Positions 16,069 to 25,900 of a stretch of DNA of 64,000 nt are shown here, in pieces; within the stretch, counting starts at the first letter, position 1, and the number at the start of each line of letters is the position of its first letter. Location: NCBI GenBank assembly GCA_018266835.1, contig JAFDZP010000002.1, positions 1,029,302-1,093,301 of the forward strand. Reading direction: 5' to 3'. A program made the position numbers and the translations under genes. Source of the DNA: Bacteroidota bacterium (GTDB taxonomy: Bacteria; Bacteroidota; Ignavibacteria; Tepidaquicellales; Tepidaquicellaceae). The notes beneath the pieces were generated by a model. The model saw only the letters and a list, made by a program, of their open reading frames with translations. It did no database searches and was not told the origin of the DNA.

Positions 16069-16566
16069 TTATCTACCAAAGTCATCCTGAATTCTTCTGA
16101 TATCGTCTTCATTGGAAGGATTTGAAGGGTCAGTATGCACCCAGATTTCTGCAACAACACCCCAATCATCTTCGCCTACAAGTCTGTGACGTGTACCCTG
16201 AGGCAGCGTTACAACTTCATCCTTAATATAAGATTTCGGGTCTTCCGGTTGTTCATCGGTAGGACTTTGATAAACAGCTATTGGTCCCCGAACAACTCTC
16301 CATACTTCAGAGCGTCTCTCGTGAACCTGCCATGAAAGTCTTTTCCAGGGTTCAACAACTAGAATTTTAGGGCTGGCATTCATTGTGCGGGCATACTCAG
16401 GAAGTTCTACTCCCTGATAATATATATCCAGAAATTTAGGAAGGTCAGAATCGGCTATTCTGTAAAATCCGCCCCATGGTCTTTCGAAATCTTTATCGAC
16501 TATTGTTAAACCTTTTTCTTCGAGTGATTGTGCTACTTCTTTAGCAATTTCTTCTTTTGTAAGCAT
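16069..16566 (-). CDS. cupin protein resembling type II phosphomannose isomerase
   Basis: A 165-residue cupin. FERPWGGFYRI near 23, LVVEPWKRLSWQVHERRSEVWRVVRGPI near 68-96 and the second cupin motif LPQGTRHRLVGEDDWGVVAEIWVHTDP near 121-147 match the C-terminal domain of type II mannose-6-phosphate isomerase/GDP-mannose pyrophosphorylase proteins. As a free-standing domain it may isomerise sugar phosphates. Some metal ligands of the family (Gln and His in the first motif, Glu after it) are present as Q-V-H-E-R. It lies 10 nt downstream of the DUF5615 gene on the same strand. Confidence 0.8.
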   Translation of the reverse strand: MLTKEEIAKEVAQSLEEKGLTIVDKDFERPWGGFYRIADSDLPKFLDIYYQGVELPEYARTMNASPKILVVEPWKRLSWQVHERRSEVWRVVRGPIAVYQSPTDEQPEDPKSYIKDEVVTLPQGTRHRLVGEDDWGVVAEIWVHTDPSNPSNEDDIRRIQDDFGR

Positions 16567-16576
16567 TGAATTTTAA

Positions 16577-16930
16577 TTATTCGTGAAAAAAAATATTTTG
16601 ATTATTCATTTCAATAAATCTATTGTTTTCAAATCCTTTAACTATTTGACTAATATTTTTATTGAATAATTCTAAAAGTTTGATGTTTATAATATTTCCG
16701 GTTGTAATCCAAAGAAGCTTGTTAGGAGAGTTTTTTAACAGACAGGTTTCTACAAAGTCTTCATCTTTTGTGATTAAAATTCTGTCTTGAGTATCTGCAA
16801 TCTTGCGAAGATAATTATCAGTTGTAAATTCTTTATCAGGTAAATCTTCAGTATGAATTACATCATGTCCTTCAGCCTGCAAATGTTTTTTTAAAAGAGG
16901 AGGCAGCTGAGCATCGATTAAAAATTTCAT
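16577..16930 (-). CDS. DUF5615 PIN-like protein (putative toxin)
   Basis: A 117-residue protein of the DUF5615 group, PIN-like nucleases. Acidic residues typical of a PIN active site are D6 in KFLIDAQLP, and D56 and D58 in LITKDEDF. The start codon overlaps the stop of the DUF433 gene by 4 nt (ATGA), a sign of translational coupling. DUF433-DUF5615 pairs are known as toxin-antitoxin-like modules; RNase activity is inferred from the family only. Confidence 0.88.
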   Translation of the reverse strand: MKFLIDAQLPPLLKKHLQAEGHDVIHTEDLPDKEFTTDNYLRKIADTQDRILITKDEDFVETCLLKNSPNKLLWITTGNIINIKLLELFNKNISQIVKGFENNRFIEMNNQNIFFHE

Positions 16931-17163
16931 GAAGAAACTCTGTTAATGCTTTTAACTTTAGTAAGTCGCGAAGCATATGCCAATGAAGCCATTATATCCT
17001 CTTTATTTAAAGAAGGATAATCTTTAATTATTTCCTCGTTAGTCATTCCCGCTGAAAGCAAATCCAATATTAACTCAACCGTATATCGCATATTCCTAAT
17101 AGTAGGTTTTCCATGACAAACTTCCGGATTAATTGTTATTCTGCTTAATAAATTCTCTTCCAT
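16927..17163 (-). CDS. DUF433 protein (putative antitoxin)
   Basis: A 78-residue protein starting MEENLLSRITINPEVCHGKPTI; an in-frame TTG three codons upstream is unlikely to be used. The DUF433 core is visible: the CHGKPTIRNMRYTVELILDLLSAGMTNEEIIKDYPSL stretch (positions about 18-54) includes an HTH-like helix pair for DNA binding. In this family the upstream partner is thought to neutralise the PIN-like protein and repress the pair. No promoter could be read confidently in the 56 nt before it. Confidence 0.88.
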   Translation of the reverse strand: MEENLLSRITINPEVCHGKPTIRNMRYTVELILDLLSAGMTNEEIIKDYPSLNKEDIMASLAYASRLTKVKSINRVSS

Positions 17164-17218
17164 AATGAACAAAATATATATTTTGCTGTTTATAAAAAAC
17201 AGAGATAAAAATGAAATT

Positions 17219-18163
17219 TTAATTAAATTCCTGCTTAAAACTTTGTATATACTCTACAAGTTCAGCATCTAACTTTTCTATTGATTCACCTGTTATTTTT
17301 TCAAGCTGTTTAATTCCTGTATGGTCATCTGAATAATTGTCACGGAAAGATTTATAATACTCTTCAAATAATCCCTTCTCCTGAAGTAGCATAAATAAGT
17401 AACAGCCCTGAGCATAATAGAACGAAGTCCTTGTACCGTAGAACTCATCGTCATTTGTATTCATCAAGTGTCTTAATGAAGTATAATTATTATCGTTAAA
17501 CGCTCTTCTTAAAGCCAGTATTCTCCAGTTAAAATTACCTATGAATCTTCCGTTATTAAAGATTGCTTTCTCATGCATTGCAGCAAAACCTTCATTGAAC
17601 CACGAAGGAATATTCGGAAAGTCATTCTGAAGCATTGCATGGGTGGCTTCGTGGGAAGTGCTCCCCTTCCAGTTTACGTATCTTATAAGAATTACGTTCC
17701 TTGAAATTTTATAAAACCCGTATGGAGATAAGTCAGTTTCATCAACTCCGAATTCTTTGATTGAAAAATCCTTGTAGCTCTGCATATCTTTAAAAAGAAA
17801 TATAGGAGTTACTTCGTCGGGGCGTGTTTCAATATAATTGTTAAGCATCACATCGACTGTATTTCTGATATCGCTATCGATTAACTGATAAGTAACTTTA
17901 TCATCAAGATTTGAAAATATTATAAAGTAACGAAAACGTATCGCTCTAAAGTCCTTTCCGAGAATTTTTGAGTAATCCGAAAGTGCATCATCGTAATTAA
18001 GATTATCATAAACATCTTCAAGTTCGGCAAAATTGTAGTTATCGTACTCAAATTCAGTGACAGATGCTCCGTCATTGGTGACGGGTTTGTCATACTTGAC
18101 ATTATTTTTTATTCCGCAGCCGGCTAAAAATACAAAAAAGATGTAAATAAACGTTTTTTTCAT
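17219..18163 (-). CDS. putative lipoprotein metallopeptidase (peptidase MA-like)
   Basis: A 314-residue protein with a lipoprotein signal peptide: MKKTFIYIFFVFLAGC gives a lipobox with Cys16, so it is membrane anchored outside the cytoplasm. The zinc motif HEATH is at 171-175 and a likely third ligand is E191 in WFNEGFAAMHEK, a gluzincin arrangement seen in the peptidase MA/DUF1570-type families. No inhibitor or partner gene is adjacent. Proteolysis is inferred from these motifs. Confidence 0.75.
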   Translation of the reverse strand: MKKTFIYIFFVFLAGCGIKNNVKYDKPVTNDGASVTEFEYDNYNFAELEDVYDNLNYDDALSDYSKILGKDFRAIRFRYFIIFSNLDDKVTYQLIDSDIRNTVDVMLNNYIETRPDEVTPIFLFKDMQSYKDFSIKEFGVDETDLSPYGFYKISRNVILIRYVNWKGSTSHEATHAMLQNDFPNIPSWFNEGFAAMHEKAIFNNGRFIGNFNWRILALRRAFNDNNYTSLRHLMNTNDDEFYGTRTSFYYAQGCYLFMLLQEKGLFEEYYKSFRDNYSDDHTGIKQLEKITGESIEKLDAELVEYIQSFKQEFN

Positions 18164-18338
18164 TACTTTCTATTTGTGTTACTGTATATTATCAACAATA
18201 TCCACGCCGTAAAAGTTAATCCAATTTTGATGTTAGAATAGTGCATTTAATCCCATATTCAATTTAGCTATTTTATATGACACTCATAATTCAAGAAAAT
18301 AATCAGCAAGAAAATAATTAGATTAACTAAATAATATC

Positions 18339-19853
18339 ATGTCACAAAAATTTCAGAACTTAATAAACGGAGTCTGGAAAGACTCAGTATCAGGCAATAC
18401 ATTTGAAAACAGAAATCCGGCAAACTGGAACGACGATTTAATCGGAATATTTCCATCTTCTTCAGCAGAAGATGTGAACGAAGCAGTTGCAGCTGCAAAA
18501 GAAGCTTTCAAAAAATGGAGACTCGTACCTGCTCCTAAAAGAGGAGATGTTTTAAAAATCGTAGGCGATATGATGCTTGAGCGCAAAGATGAGATTGCAC
18601 ACGAAATGACACGCGAAATGGGAAAGGTATTTGCCGAAACAAAAGGTGATGTACAGGAAGGTATCGATACAGCTTATTATGCAGCATCTGAAGGAAGAAG
18701 ACTTTTCGGAATGAACGCACCGAGCGAGCTTCCTAACAAAATGAATTTAAGTTTCAGAGTGCCGATTGGCGTTGGCGGATTTATAACTCCGTGGAATTTC
18801 CCAATGGCAATCCCAACATGGAAAATGTTTCCTGCTTTAGTCTGCGGTAATACATGTGTATTCAAACCGGCAGAACTTACTCCGAAGACAGCAGCTATCC
18901 TTGTTGAAATTATCGATGCAGCTATGAGACAGGAGCTTGGTAAAGATTATATTCCCGGCGTTATAAATATCGTTCACGGAAAAGGAAGAATAGTAGGTGA
19001 AGCAATTACAAATCATCCTGATATAGACTTGATTTCTTTTACAGGTTCAACTGCAGTCGGAAAAAGAATCAACGAAGTTGCAGGAAAAGAACTTAAAAGA
19101 GTTTCGTTAGAACTTGGCGGAAAGAATGCGCAGATCGTAATGGCAGATGCCAATATGGACTTAGCAATCGAAGCTGTTCTATGGGGAGCATTCGGCACAA
19201 CCGGTCAAAGATGCACAGCTACTTCAAGATTAATACTTCACAAAGATATTCACGATGAATTTGTAAAAAGATTAGTAGAGAAGGCATCAAAGCTTAGACT
19301 TGGTTACGGTAACGATAAAGGTGTTGATGTCGGTCCATGCGTAAGTGAATCACAGAGAGAAACTGTAAACAACTATGTAAAGATTGCAAGAGATGAAGAT
19401 AAGGCAACATTAGCTCTTGGCGGTGATTATGCAAAAGAAGGTGACCTTGCAAAAGGCTGGTTCTATAAGCCAACAATATTTACAGGTGTTACACCCGAAA
19501 TGAGAATTGCAAAAGAAGAGGTTTTCGGTCCTGTACTCGCAGTATTGAAATGCGACTCACTTGAAAATGCAATCGATATCTTAAACAACACTCAATACGG
19601 ATTATCATCAAGCATATTCACAAATAATGTTAACGATGCATTTACTGCGGTAAGAGATATTCAGGCAGGTATAACTTACATCAACGGAGCTACAATCGGA
19701 GCAGAAGCACATATGCCTTTCGGCGGAGTTAAAGCTACCGGCAACGGACACCGTGAAGGCGGCTGGACGGTGTATGATTTCTATACAGAATGGAAGGCAG
19801 TTTATATCGATTACTCAGGAAAATTACAGAGAGCGCAGATAGATAATTATTAG
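18339..19853 (+). CDS. NAD(P)-dependent aldehyde dehydrogenase family protein
   Basis: A 504-residue aldehyde dehydrogenase. GGFITPWNFPMAIPTWK starts near 146; FTGSTAVGKRI near 234 is the cofactor loop; the base is E258 in LELGGKNAQIV; the nucleophile is C292 in GTTGQRCTATSRLI; the C-terminus has MPFGGVKATGNGHREGG. Segments resemble the alpha-ketoglutaric semialdehyde or alpha-aminoadipic semialdehyde (lysine-related) groups, but the substrate is not certain. It is monocistronic: a GC hairpin terminator follows. Confidence 0.92.
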   Translation: MSQKFQNLINGVWKDSVSGNTFENRNPANWNDDLIGIFPSSSAEDVNEAVAAAKEAFKKWRLVPAPKRGDVLKIVGDMMLERKDEIAHEMTREMGKVFAETKGDVQEGIDTAYYAASEGRRLFGMNAPSELPNKMNLSFRVPIGVGGFITPWNFPMAIPTWKMFPALVCGNTCVFKPAELTPKTAAILVEIIDAAMRQELGKDYIPGVINIVHGKGRIVGEAITNHPDIDLISFTGSTAVGKRINEVAGKELKRVSLELGGKNAQIVMADANMDLAIEAVLWGAFGTTGQRCTATSRLILHKDIHDEFVKRLVEKASKLRLGYGNDKGVDVGPCVSESQRETVNNYVKIARDEDKATLALGGDYAKEGDLAKGWFYKPTIFTGVTPEMRIAKEEVFGPVLAVLKCDSLENAIDILNNTQYGLSSSIFTNNVNDAFTAVRDIQAGITYINGATIGAEAHMPFGGVKATGNGHREGGWTVYDFYTEWKAVYIDYSGKLQRAQIDNY

Positions 19854-19889
19854 TAGAAAGTATAAAGTAAAAAGTATAAAGACTAAGAG

Positions 19890-19912
19890 AGGCGGTGATG
19901 AACCGCCTTTTC
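19890..19912 (+). terminator. Rho-independent terminator, GGCGGT/ACCGCC type
   Basis: AGGCGGT at 19890-19896 pairs with ACCGCCT at 19902-19908 around GATGA and is followed by TTTCTTT. The same hairpin recurs after several other genes in the window. Confidence 0.9.
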
Positions 19913-20001
19913 TTTATTCAATAATTATTCATGAATTACTCATTAATAACCACTTAAACTTTTAGAGTTATAATACGTATTTTTTGACAATCAAACATTC
20001 T

Positions 20002-22035
20002 ATGAAATCATACAAAATATTTTACCCTTTACTGGCGTTGTTCGTCTTTGCTTCAATTTCAATTGCATCAGCGCAGCAGGCAGATCCGCTGCAGGTTAAC
20101 AGAGATTTTTCTGTAAAGCCCGGAGTTGATTTTTTCCATTACGCAAACGGCACATGGTTTAAAAATAATCCTATCCCTGCCTCTGAAACAACGAACGGTT
20201 TATGGAGCTTAATTACAGATACTATCAATGCACAGATAAAAAGAATATGCGAACTCTCAGCCGAGGATTCCGACGCGCCGAAGGGAAGCAACAAGCAAAA
20301 GATTGGTGATTTCTATTTCAGCGGAATGGATACTGTGACCATCGAAAAGCTCGGACTTGAACCGCTTAGAGCAGACATTAATAAAATAGAAGGTATAACT
20401 GATGTAAAAAGCCTTCTGAGTGTTATGGCTTATCTGAGGAAAATCTCAGTTGACCCCGGATTTTCATTTTACATAGGACAAGATGAAAAGAACAGCGAGA
20501 AATATGTTATTAACTTCGGACAGGGAGGACTCGGATTAGGCGAGAGAGAGTATTACGTTTCAACCGATGAAGCAAACATTAAAATCAAGAATGAATATGT
20601 AAAACATCTTACAGCTATGTTCAAGCTGATGGGCTATGATGACAACACTGCTGCAAGTAACGCTGCAACTGTTATGAAGATGGAAACGGAATTTGCCAAC
20701 AACAGCAGAAAGATGGAAGACCTTCGCGACCCCGAACACAACTATAACAAAATGTCCGTTGATAAATTCAATCAGCTGACTCCTTCAGTTTCATGGGCAG
20801 AAGTAATAGGATATCTTGGAATTCCCAATGCAGATACAGTTAATGTCGGACAGCCTGAATTTTTCACAGGCTTTGAAAAATCACTGAAGAACTTTTCTAT
20901 AGAAGACTGGAAGACATATCTTAAATGGAATCTCGTGAACTCATATGCTGATTACCTCAGCACACCTTTTGTAAATCAGAACTTTGATTTCTATTACAGA
21001 ATACTTGAAGGCGTTCCGGAAATGAGACCAAGATGGAAAAGAATTGTTGACCAGACGAACGGCTCACTTGGAGAATTGATAGGTCAGGTTTATGTTGCCG
21101 AATACACTCCTGCAGGAACAAAGGAAAAACTGCTTGAGATCGGCAATAACATCAAAGCTGTTTACGGTGAAAGAATAAAGAAGCTTGACTGGATGAGCGA
21201 AGCAACGAAGAAGAAAGCTCTGAATAAACTGAGCAAGGTATTTATGAAAGTTGGTTACCCGGATAAATGGAGAGATATGAGCGCGCTGCAAATCGATAGA
21301 AGCTCCTATGCAAATAATGTAAAGCGAGTAATTGAATGGTACTATAACTACAGAATAAACAAGTACGGCAAACCGGTTGACAGAACTGAATGGGGTATGA
21401 CTCCTCAGACTTACAACGCTTATTACAGTCCCACCAATAACGAGATATGCGTGCCTGCATGCAACATAATGGTACCCGGATTTGAGGGCAGACTTCCCGA
21501 TGACGCTGTGCTTTACGGAATTATCGGCGGCTCGACATTCGGACATGAGATAACTCACGGCTTCGATGACCAGGGCAGCAAATACGACGAGTTCGGAAAC
21601 TTAAATGAATGGTGGACTAAGGAAGACAGGGAGAAGTTCACACAGAAGACTAAGAAGATAGTAGAGCAGTTCAATCAGTACAAAGTAGAAGAGCTTCATG
21701 TAAACGGCGAGAACACTCAGGGTGAAAACATTGCCGATCTTGGCGGAGTTGTTATGGGCTTAGAGGCATTCCATAAGACCAAGCAGTATAAGGATAACGT
21801 TAAGATTGCAGGTCTCACACCAACGCAGAGATACTTCCTTGCCTATGCATACGCATGGATGGTGAATAAAAGAGTTGAGGCTCAGAGACGCCAGATAATG
21901 ACTAACGAGCATGCGCCGGAACAGTTCAGAGTACTTGGACCTCTAAGCAACATGGTCGAGTTCTATGAAGCTTTCAATATTAAAGATGGGCAGCCGATGT
22001 GGAGAGATGAAGATGAAAGGGTAGTTATTTGGTGA
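20002..22035 (+). CDS. M13 family metallopeptidase (neprilysin/PepO-like)
   Basis: A 677-residue endopeptidase. The start is set at ATG 20002, because a signal peptide follows directly (KSYKIFYPLLALFVFASISIASAQQ); in-frame TTG 19984 would add six residues. The zinc motif HEITH is at 515-519 and the third ligand lies in ENIADLGG (E575), with FDDQG following the first motif and the substrate-binding Arg/His near the C-terminus in FYEAFNIKDGQPMWR. NAYYSPTNNEICVPA near 470 is the typical M13 NAYY segment. It probably degrades peptides in the periplasm or outside. Confidence 0.95.
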   Translation: MKSYKIFYPLLALFVFASISIASAQQADPLQVNRDFSVKPGVDFFHYANGTWFKNNPIPASETTNGLWSLITDTINAQIKRICELSAEDSDAPKGSNKQKIGDFYFSGMDTVTIEKLGLEPLRADINKIEGITDVKSLLSVMAYLRKISVDPGFSFYIGQDEKNSEKYVINFGQGGLGLGEREYYVSTDEANIKIKNEYVKHLTAMFKLMGYDDNTAASNAATVMKMETEFANNSRKMEDLRDPEHNYNKMSVDKFNQLTPSVSWAEVIGYLGIPNADTVNVGQPEFFTGFEKSLKNFSIEDWKTYLKWNLVNSYADYLSTPFVNQNFDFYYRILEGVPEMRPRWKRIVDQTNGSLGELIGQVYVAEYTPAGTKEKLLEIGNNIKAVYGERIKKLDWMSEATKKKALNKLSKVFMKVGYPDKWRDMSALQIDRSSYANNVKRVIEWYYNYRINKYGKPVDRTEWGMTPQTYNAYYSPTNNEICVPACNIMVPGFEGRLPDDAVLYGIIGGSTFGHEITHGFDDQGSKYDEFGNLNEWWTKEDREKFTQKTKKIVEQFNQYKVEELHVNGENTQGENIADLGGVVMGLEAFHKTKQYKDNVKIAGLTPTQRYFLAYAYAWMVNKRVEAQRRQIMTNEHAPEQFRVLGPLSNMVEFYEAFNIKDGQPMWRDEDERVVIW

Positions 22036-22073
22036 AATAGATAACTGATATAACAAATAATTATTAATATACG

Positions 22074-22107
22074 GCCGGTGAGATATTTATTTCATCGGCT
22101 TTTTTAT
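22074..22107 (+). terminator. Rho-independent terminator
   Basis: GCCGGTGA at 22074-22081 pairs with TCATCGGC at 22092-22099 (one G-T pair), followed by TTTTTTATTT. It lies 38 nt after the M13 peptidase stop. Confidence 0.85.
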
Positions 22108-22250
22108 TTCCAAAAAAAAATTTTGAAATGATGGATTTTTGACGGATTTTGAAAAATAAGTATTGATTTTACAATGCAGGGAATTTTCACTTTTCGTCAT
22201 TACTGAATTTTGGAACACGAATGAATATGATAATTATAATGTCACTGATA

Positions 22251-22269
22251 GTAACATTATTGTCACATT
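22251..22269. repeat. iteron-like 19-mer, copy 1
   Basis: GTAACATTATTGTCACATT: two 8-nt half-sites (GTNACATT) spaced 11 nt. Further copies are at 22422-22440, 22594-22612, 22670-22688 and 51198-51216, with variants at the third and fourth bases. Confidence 0.7.
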
Positions 22270-22337
22270 TTATTGTTGGTCAGTTAACTAGCAACGGCGG
22301 TTTAAATAAAGTCGGGAAATAGTCGGGTTTTATTTAT

Positions 22338-22376
22338 AACCACCCCCTTAATCCCCCTCCTTTTCAAGGAGGGGGA
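22338..22376. repeat. dispersed C-rich/G-rich palindrome, copy A
   Basis: AACCACCCCCTTAATCCCC leads into CCCCCTCCTT (22353-22362), which pairs with AAGGAGGGGG (22366-22375) over a 3-nt loop. Three further copies lie at 22508, 27110 and 51687. Confidence 0.85.
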
Positions 22377-22507
22377 AACCGTATCCTATTAATACAAGTT
22401 TTAAAAATCTTTAGAAAGATTGTCACATTATTGTAACATTTTGTTTTGGTCAGTTAACTAGCAACGGCGGTTTAAATAAAGTCGGGAAATAGTCGGGTTT
22501 TATTTAT

Positions 22508-22548
22508 AACCACCCCCTTAATCCCCCTCCTTGAAAAGGAGGGGGGGA
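22508..22548. repeat. dispersed C-rich/G-rich palindrome, copy B
   Basis: Same 5' half as copy A; the loop is GAA and the G-run is longer. It is the second tandem unit's copy, so it arose by the array duplication rather than independently. Confidence 0.85.
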
Positions 22549-22620
22549 AACCATATCCTATTAATACAAGTTCTAAAAATCTTTAAAAAGATTGTCACAT
22601 TATTGTTACATTTAATTTGT

Positions 22621-22640
22621 TGTTGGTCAGGTGACCAACA
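22621..22640. repeat. perfect inverted repeat
   Basis: TGTTGGTCA and TGACCAACA are separated by GG. It occupies the place where the two full units have the related, imperfect palindrome centred on AGTTAACT (about 22275-22293 and 22447-22463). A dimeric regulator site is possible. Confidence 0.65.
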
Positions 22641-22944
22641 TCGGGGGTAATATGTAATTTAAATTCATTGTCGCATTATTGTCACATTTTCATTTTAACT
22701 TATTATCCGTTTAAAACTGAGACCAATCCGGGCTGCAACAGATTAATATATATAAAACGAATTTATAAAAAAAGAATATCATCCCTATTAGTAGGAATAG
22801 AATAAATTAATCCGCTATGAAACTTCCACTCTATATTTAATTTCTATTTTCAAATTAAAATGAGTATTTTTACTTATACATACATTCCGGATTCGCCAAA
22901 GAAATTTTTAAAAATAATTTTAACTTACCCTAAGAATAAAAATT

Positions 22945-25900
22945 ATGAAAAAAATTCTCCTTCTTTCCCTATCAGTTTTTTTCTTTTTAGTTACAATTTG
23001 TAATGCGCAGGTTAACTCCGTTCAGGTAACTCCCGGCGGAACATTTTACAACAGCATTACAGATGCTTATACTGCCATACTTGGAGGGGCTCCGATATCG
23101 CAGGCATATATAATTGAACTTCAGTCTATTTACGATGGAAGCACAGAAATTTTTCCAATCAATTTAACGGCAGTCAGCGGCACAAGCTCGGCCAATACAA
23201 TTACTATAAGACCGGCATCGGGTGTATCAAGTCTTCTTGTGGCAAGCACGCAGGTCGGATTCGGCACAATAGATATGAACGGAGCAGATTATATTGTTAT
23301 CGACGGTAGAGCAGGCGGAACGGGCAGTTCAAGAAATCTTACTATAAGAAATTCATCCAACTCTACAACTATAGGAACATCTGCCATTCGCCTTGCGAAT
23401 GATGCAGAGAACAATGTAGTAAAATACTGTGTGCTGCAGGGACTGGGAAAAGATGCTAACAGCGGAACAGGTGTAGTTCAGTTCACGACTACTACAGGCA
23501 CTAACGGAAATTCAGGAAACTATGTAACAAGAAATCTGATTCAGGATGACCCGACAAACGTAACGGATTTACCAAACTACTGTGTGGCTTCAAACGGCAA
23601 TACAAGTACGGGCTCAGGATTGAACTCAAACAACTCAATCACCAATAACGAACTTACAAATTTTTTTAACAGAGGTGTTTCATTGTTCGGGCTTAACGGC
23701 AACGGATGGCATATTGACAGCAACTTTGTTTACAGAAACAGCTATACAAAAGTTCCGGGAGCAACTAACTGCTTATCGGTTCTTGTAGCTATTACAGGGT
23801 TCACAATAAATAATAATACAATTGCAGGACCGACTCCCGCAGACACATTTTACATGGGTGTAACAAATCTGCAATGGACGGGAATAGTATCAACAAACGG
23901 AGGCGCAGGATTTGTTTCAAATAATACTATCTCTAAAATCAGAATGATTTCTACAACTGCAGGAACGGGAATAAACGTCGGCGGTACAGGAGGAAATTAT
24001 ACTGTAAGCGGTAACACAATTACGGATATAGTACAGAGAAATACAGGGGAGTTCAGAGGTATAGTTTCAAATTCTCCGGCAGTCACAATCAGTAATAACA
24101 CACTTTCCAATATTCAGTGTACAAATGCTACGGGAACGAACAATAATATACGGGGAATATTTCACTCAGGAGCTTCTACTACTGCAATTATAACTGACAA
24201 CACGCTTAGCAATTTTATTACCTCGGGAATAAGCACTACGTTTAACTCCACGAACGCAAATCCGCTTAACGGAATATTTGTAGGCACGGCAGACTCCTGC
24301 GCTATTTACAATAACAGTGTAAGCGGACTGAGCATGACAAGCACCACTGCAATTAATACAGCTGCCTTTGGTATCGGCGCAACAGCATGCGCAAAGACTT
24401 TCATAGGCAATAACTACATTGCAGATATAAATAATCTTAATACAGGTGCAACATCAAGAACAGGAGGAATTTTAATTTTCAATGCATCATCAAGACAATG
24501 GATATGGAATAATTTAATAAGCCTCGGTTATAATACAAACAACTCATTAAATGTTTATGGAATTGTTCACTATAATACTGCTGCTCAAACGGGTCCTTTA
24601 TATATTTACGATAACAGTGTTTATTTATCGGGGACTGCAAGCGGAACGGCGGCGAGTTATGCATTCCAGAGAGTGAGAGAAACTCCGATAGAATTAAAAG
24701 GAAATATTTTATCGAATATAAGAAGCGGAGGAACGGGGGGACAATTTGCGATATCGGTTATTAATTCAACCACTAACTGGACGGCAGGCAATATAAACAA
24801 CAACGATATTTATTCTGCTAACTCTTCTACCATAGGGCAATGGCTGACAAATTCCTATGACTTCCCAAACTGGAAAACAAATTCCGGAGCTGATGCAAAT
24901 TCTATTTCATCTGACCCGTTATATCACAGTATAATAAATTTGAGATTGCTGCCTAACTCGCCGTGCTACAATGCAGGAGTTCCGGTTTCATATGTTCCCG
25001 TTGATTATTATGGAACTACGAGGTCTTTAACCACTCCTACAATCGGCGCAGTAGAAATGACAAGCACTCAGTCACCCACAAGCCAGAATACAATAACGTC
25101 TCCTACTACAAGTACTGATAACGTAGTTTTATCATTGGCGGCAGCGGGAGGATTATCTGTTAATCCGGCTACATTATCACCTGCATCCGGCAGTCATTTT
25201 ACAGGACAATATTATTCATCGGGAAGCACAGGAAATCACCCCGGCGCAACAAATATTTCCGGCTACTACTGGACTGTTTCCACAGATGCATCTTCATTCA
25301 CCGGCTCGGTGAGATTTTATTTCAATAATATTCCTGCTAACGGAGTTTTGGTTCCGGGCACGCTTAAGTTATTAAAGCGAAACGGTCCCGGATTAGACTG
25401 GGCTGTATGGCCGACTACAACTAATACTGCTACTTATATAGAGGCAACGGGACTAACAGGATTTTCTGAGTTTGCACTGGGAGGCGATGTAGATAATCCG
25501 CTGCCTGTAGAGCTTACAAGTTTTTCAGCGGTTATAAATAACAGAGATGTAAATCTTAACTGGAAGACAACAACTGAAACCAATAACTCGGGATTTGATA
25601 TTGAAAGAAAAACAATTGACGGCAGCTGGACGAAAATAGGTTTTGTTAATGGAAGTGGAAATTCAAATCATGAAAATTCTTATTCTTACTCAGACAGGAA
25701 TCTGAGTAAAGGAAATTATAATTACAGACTTAAGCAGATAGATTTTAACGGAGCATACAAATATTATACTCTTGCGGGAAATGTAAGTGTTGGCGTTCCG
25801 GTAAAATTTGAGCTTTCGCAGAATTATCCAAATCCGTTCAACCCCGCTACTAAAATAAATTTCTCTTTGCCAAAGGATGCAAAAGTAACTTTGACTGTAT

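Larger units (their letters stand above)
22248..22630. repeat. tandem repeat, unit about 170-177 bp
   Basis: The segment beginning CAGTTAACTAGCAACGGCGG starts at 22281 and again at 22451 and continues for about 165 nt, with only scattered differences (CTTTTCAAGG against CTTGAAAAGG, GTATCC against ATATCC, GTTTTAAA against GTTCTAAA). The block preceding it (GTNACATT-ATT-GTNACATT and TTGGTCAG) occurs three times, at about 22251, 22422 and 22594, so the array is two full units and flanking partial ones. Confidence 0.92.
22108..22944. other. repeat-rich, non-coding region upstream of a beta-helix gene
   Basis: About 840 nt with no gene. It holds a tandem array of roughly 170 bp, two C-rich/G-rich palindromes, a perfect 9-bp inverted repeat and four copies of an iteron-like 19-mer. 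The first part (22126-22250) also contains GGATTTTTGACGGATT (22133-22148) and a GGAACACGA...TGTCACTGAT stretch (22212-22249) that recur, in the opposite order, near 51219-51366. The last ~200 nt before the gene at 22945 are AT-rich with no evident promoter match. Confidence 0.8.

Noticed and set aside
22248-22640. Possible CRISPR array
   Set aside because: The repeated units are about 170 bp, nearly identical throughout, and not short repeats separated by unique spacers.
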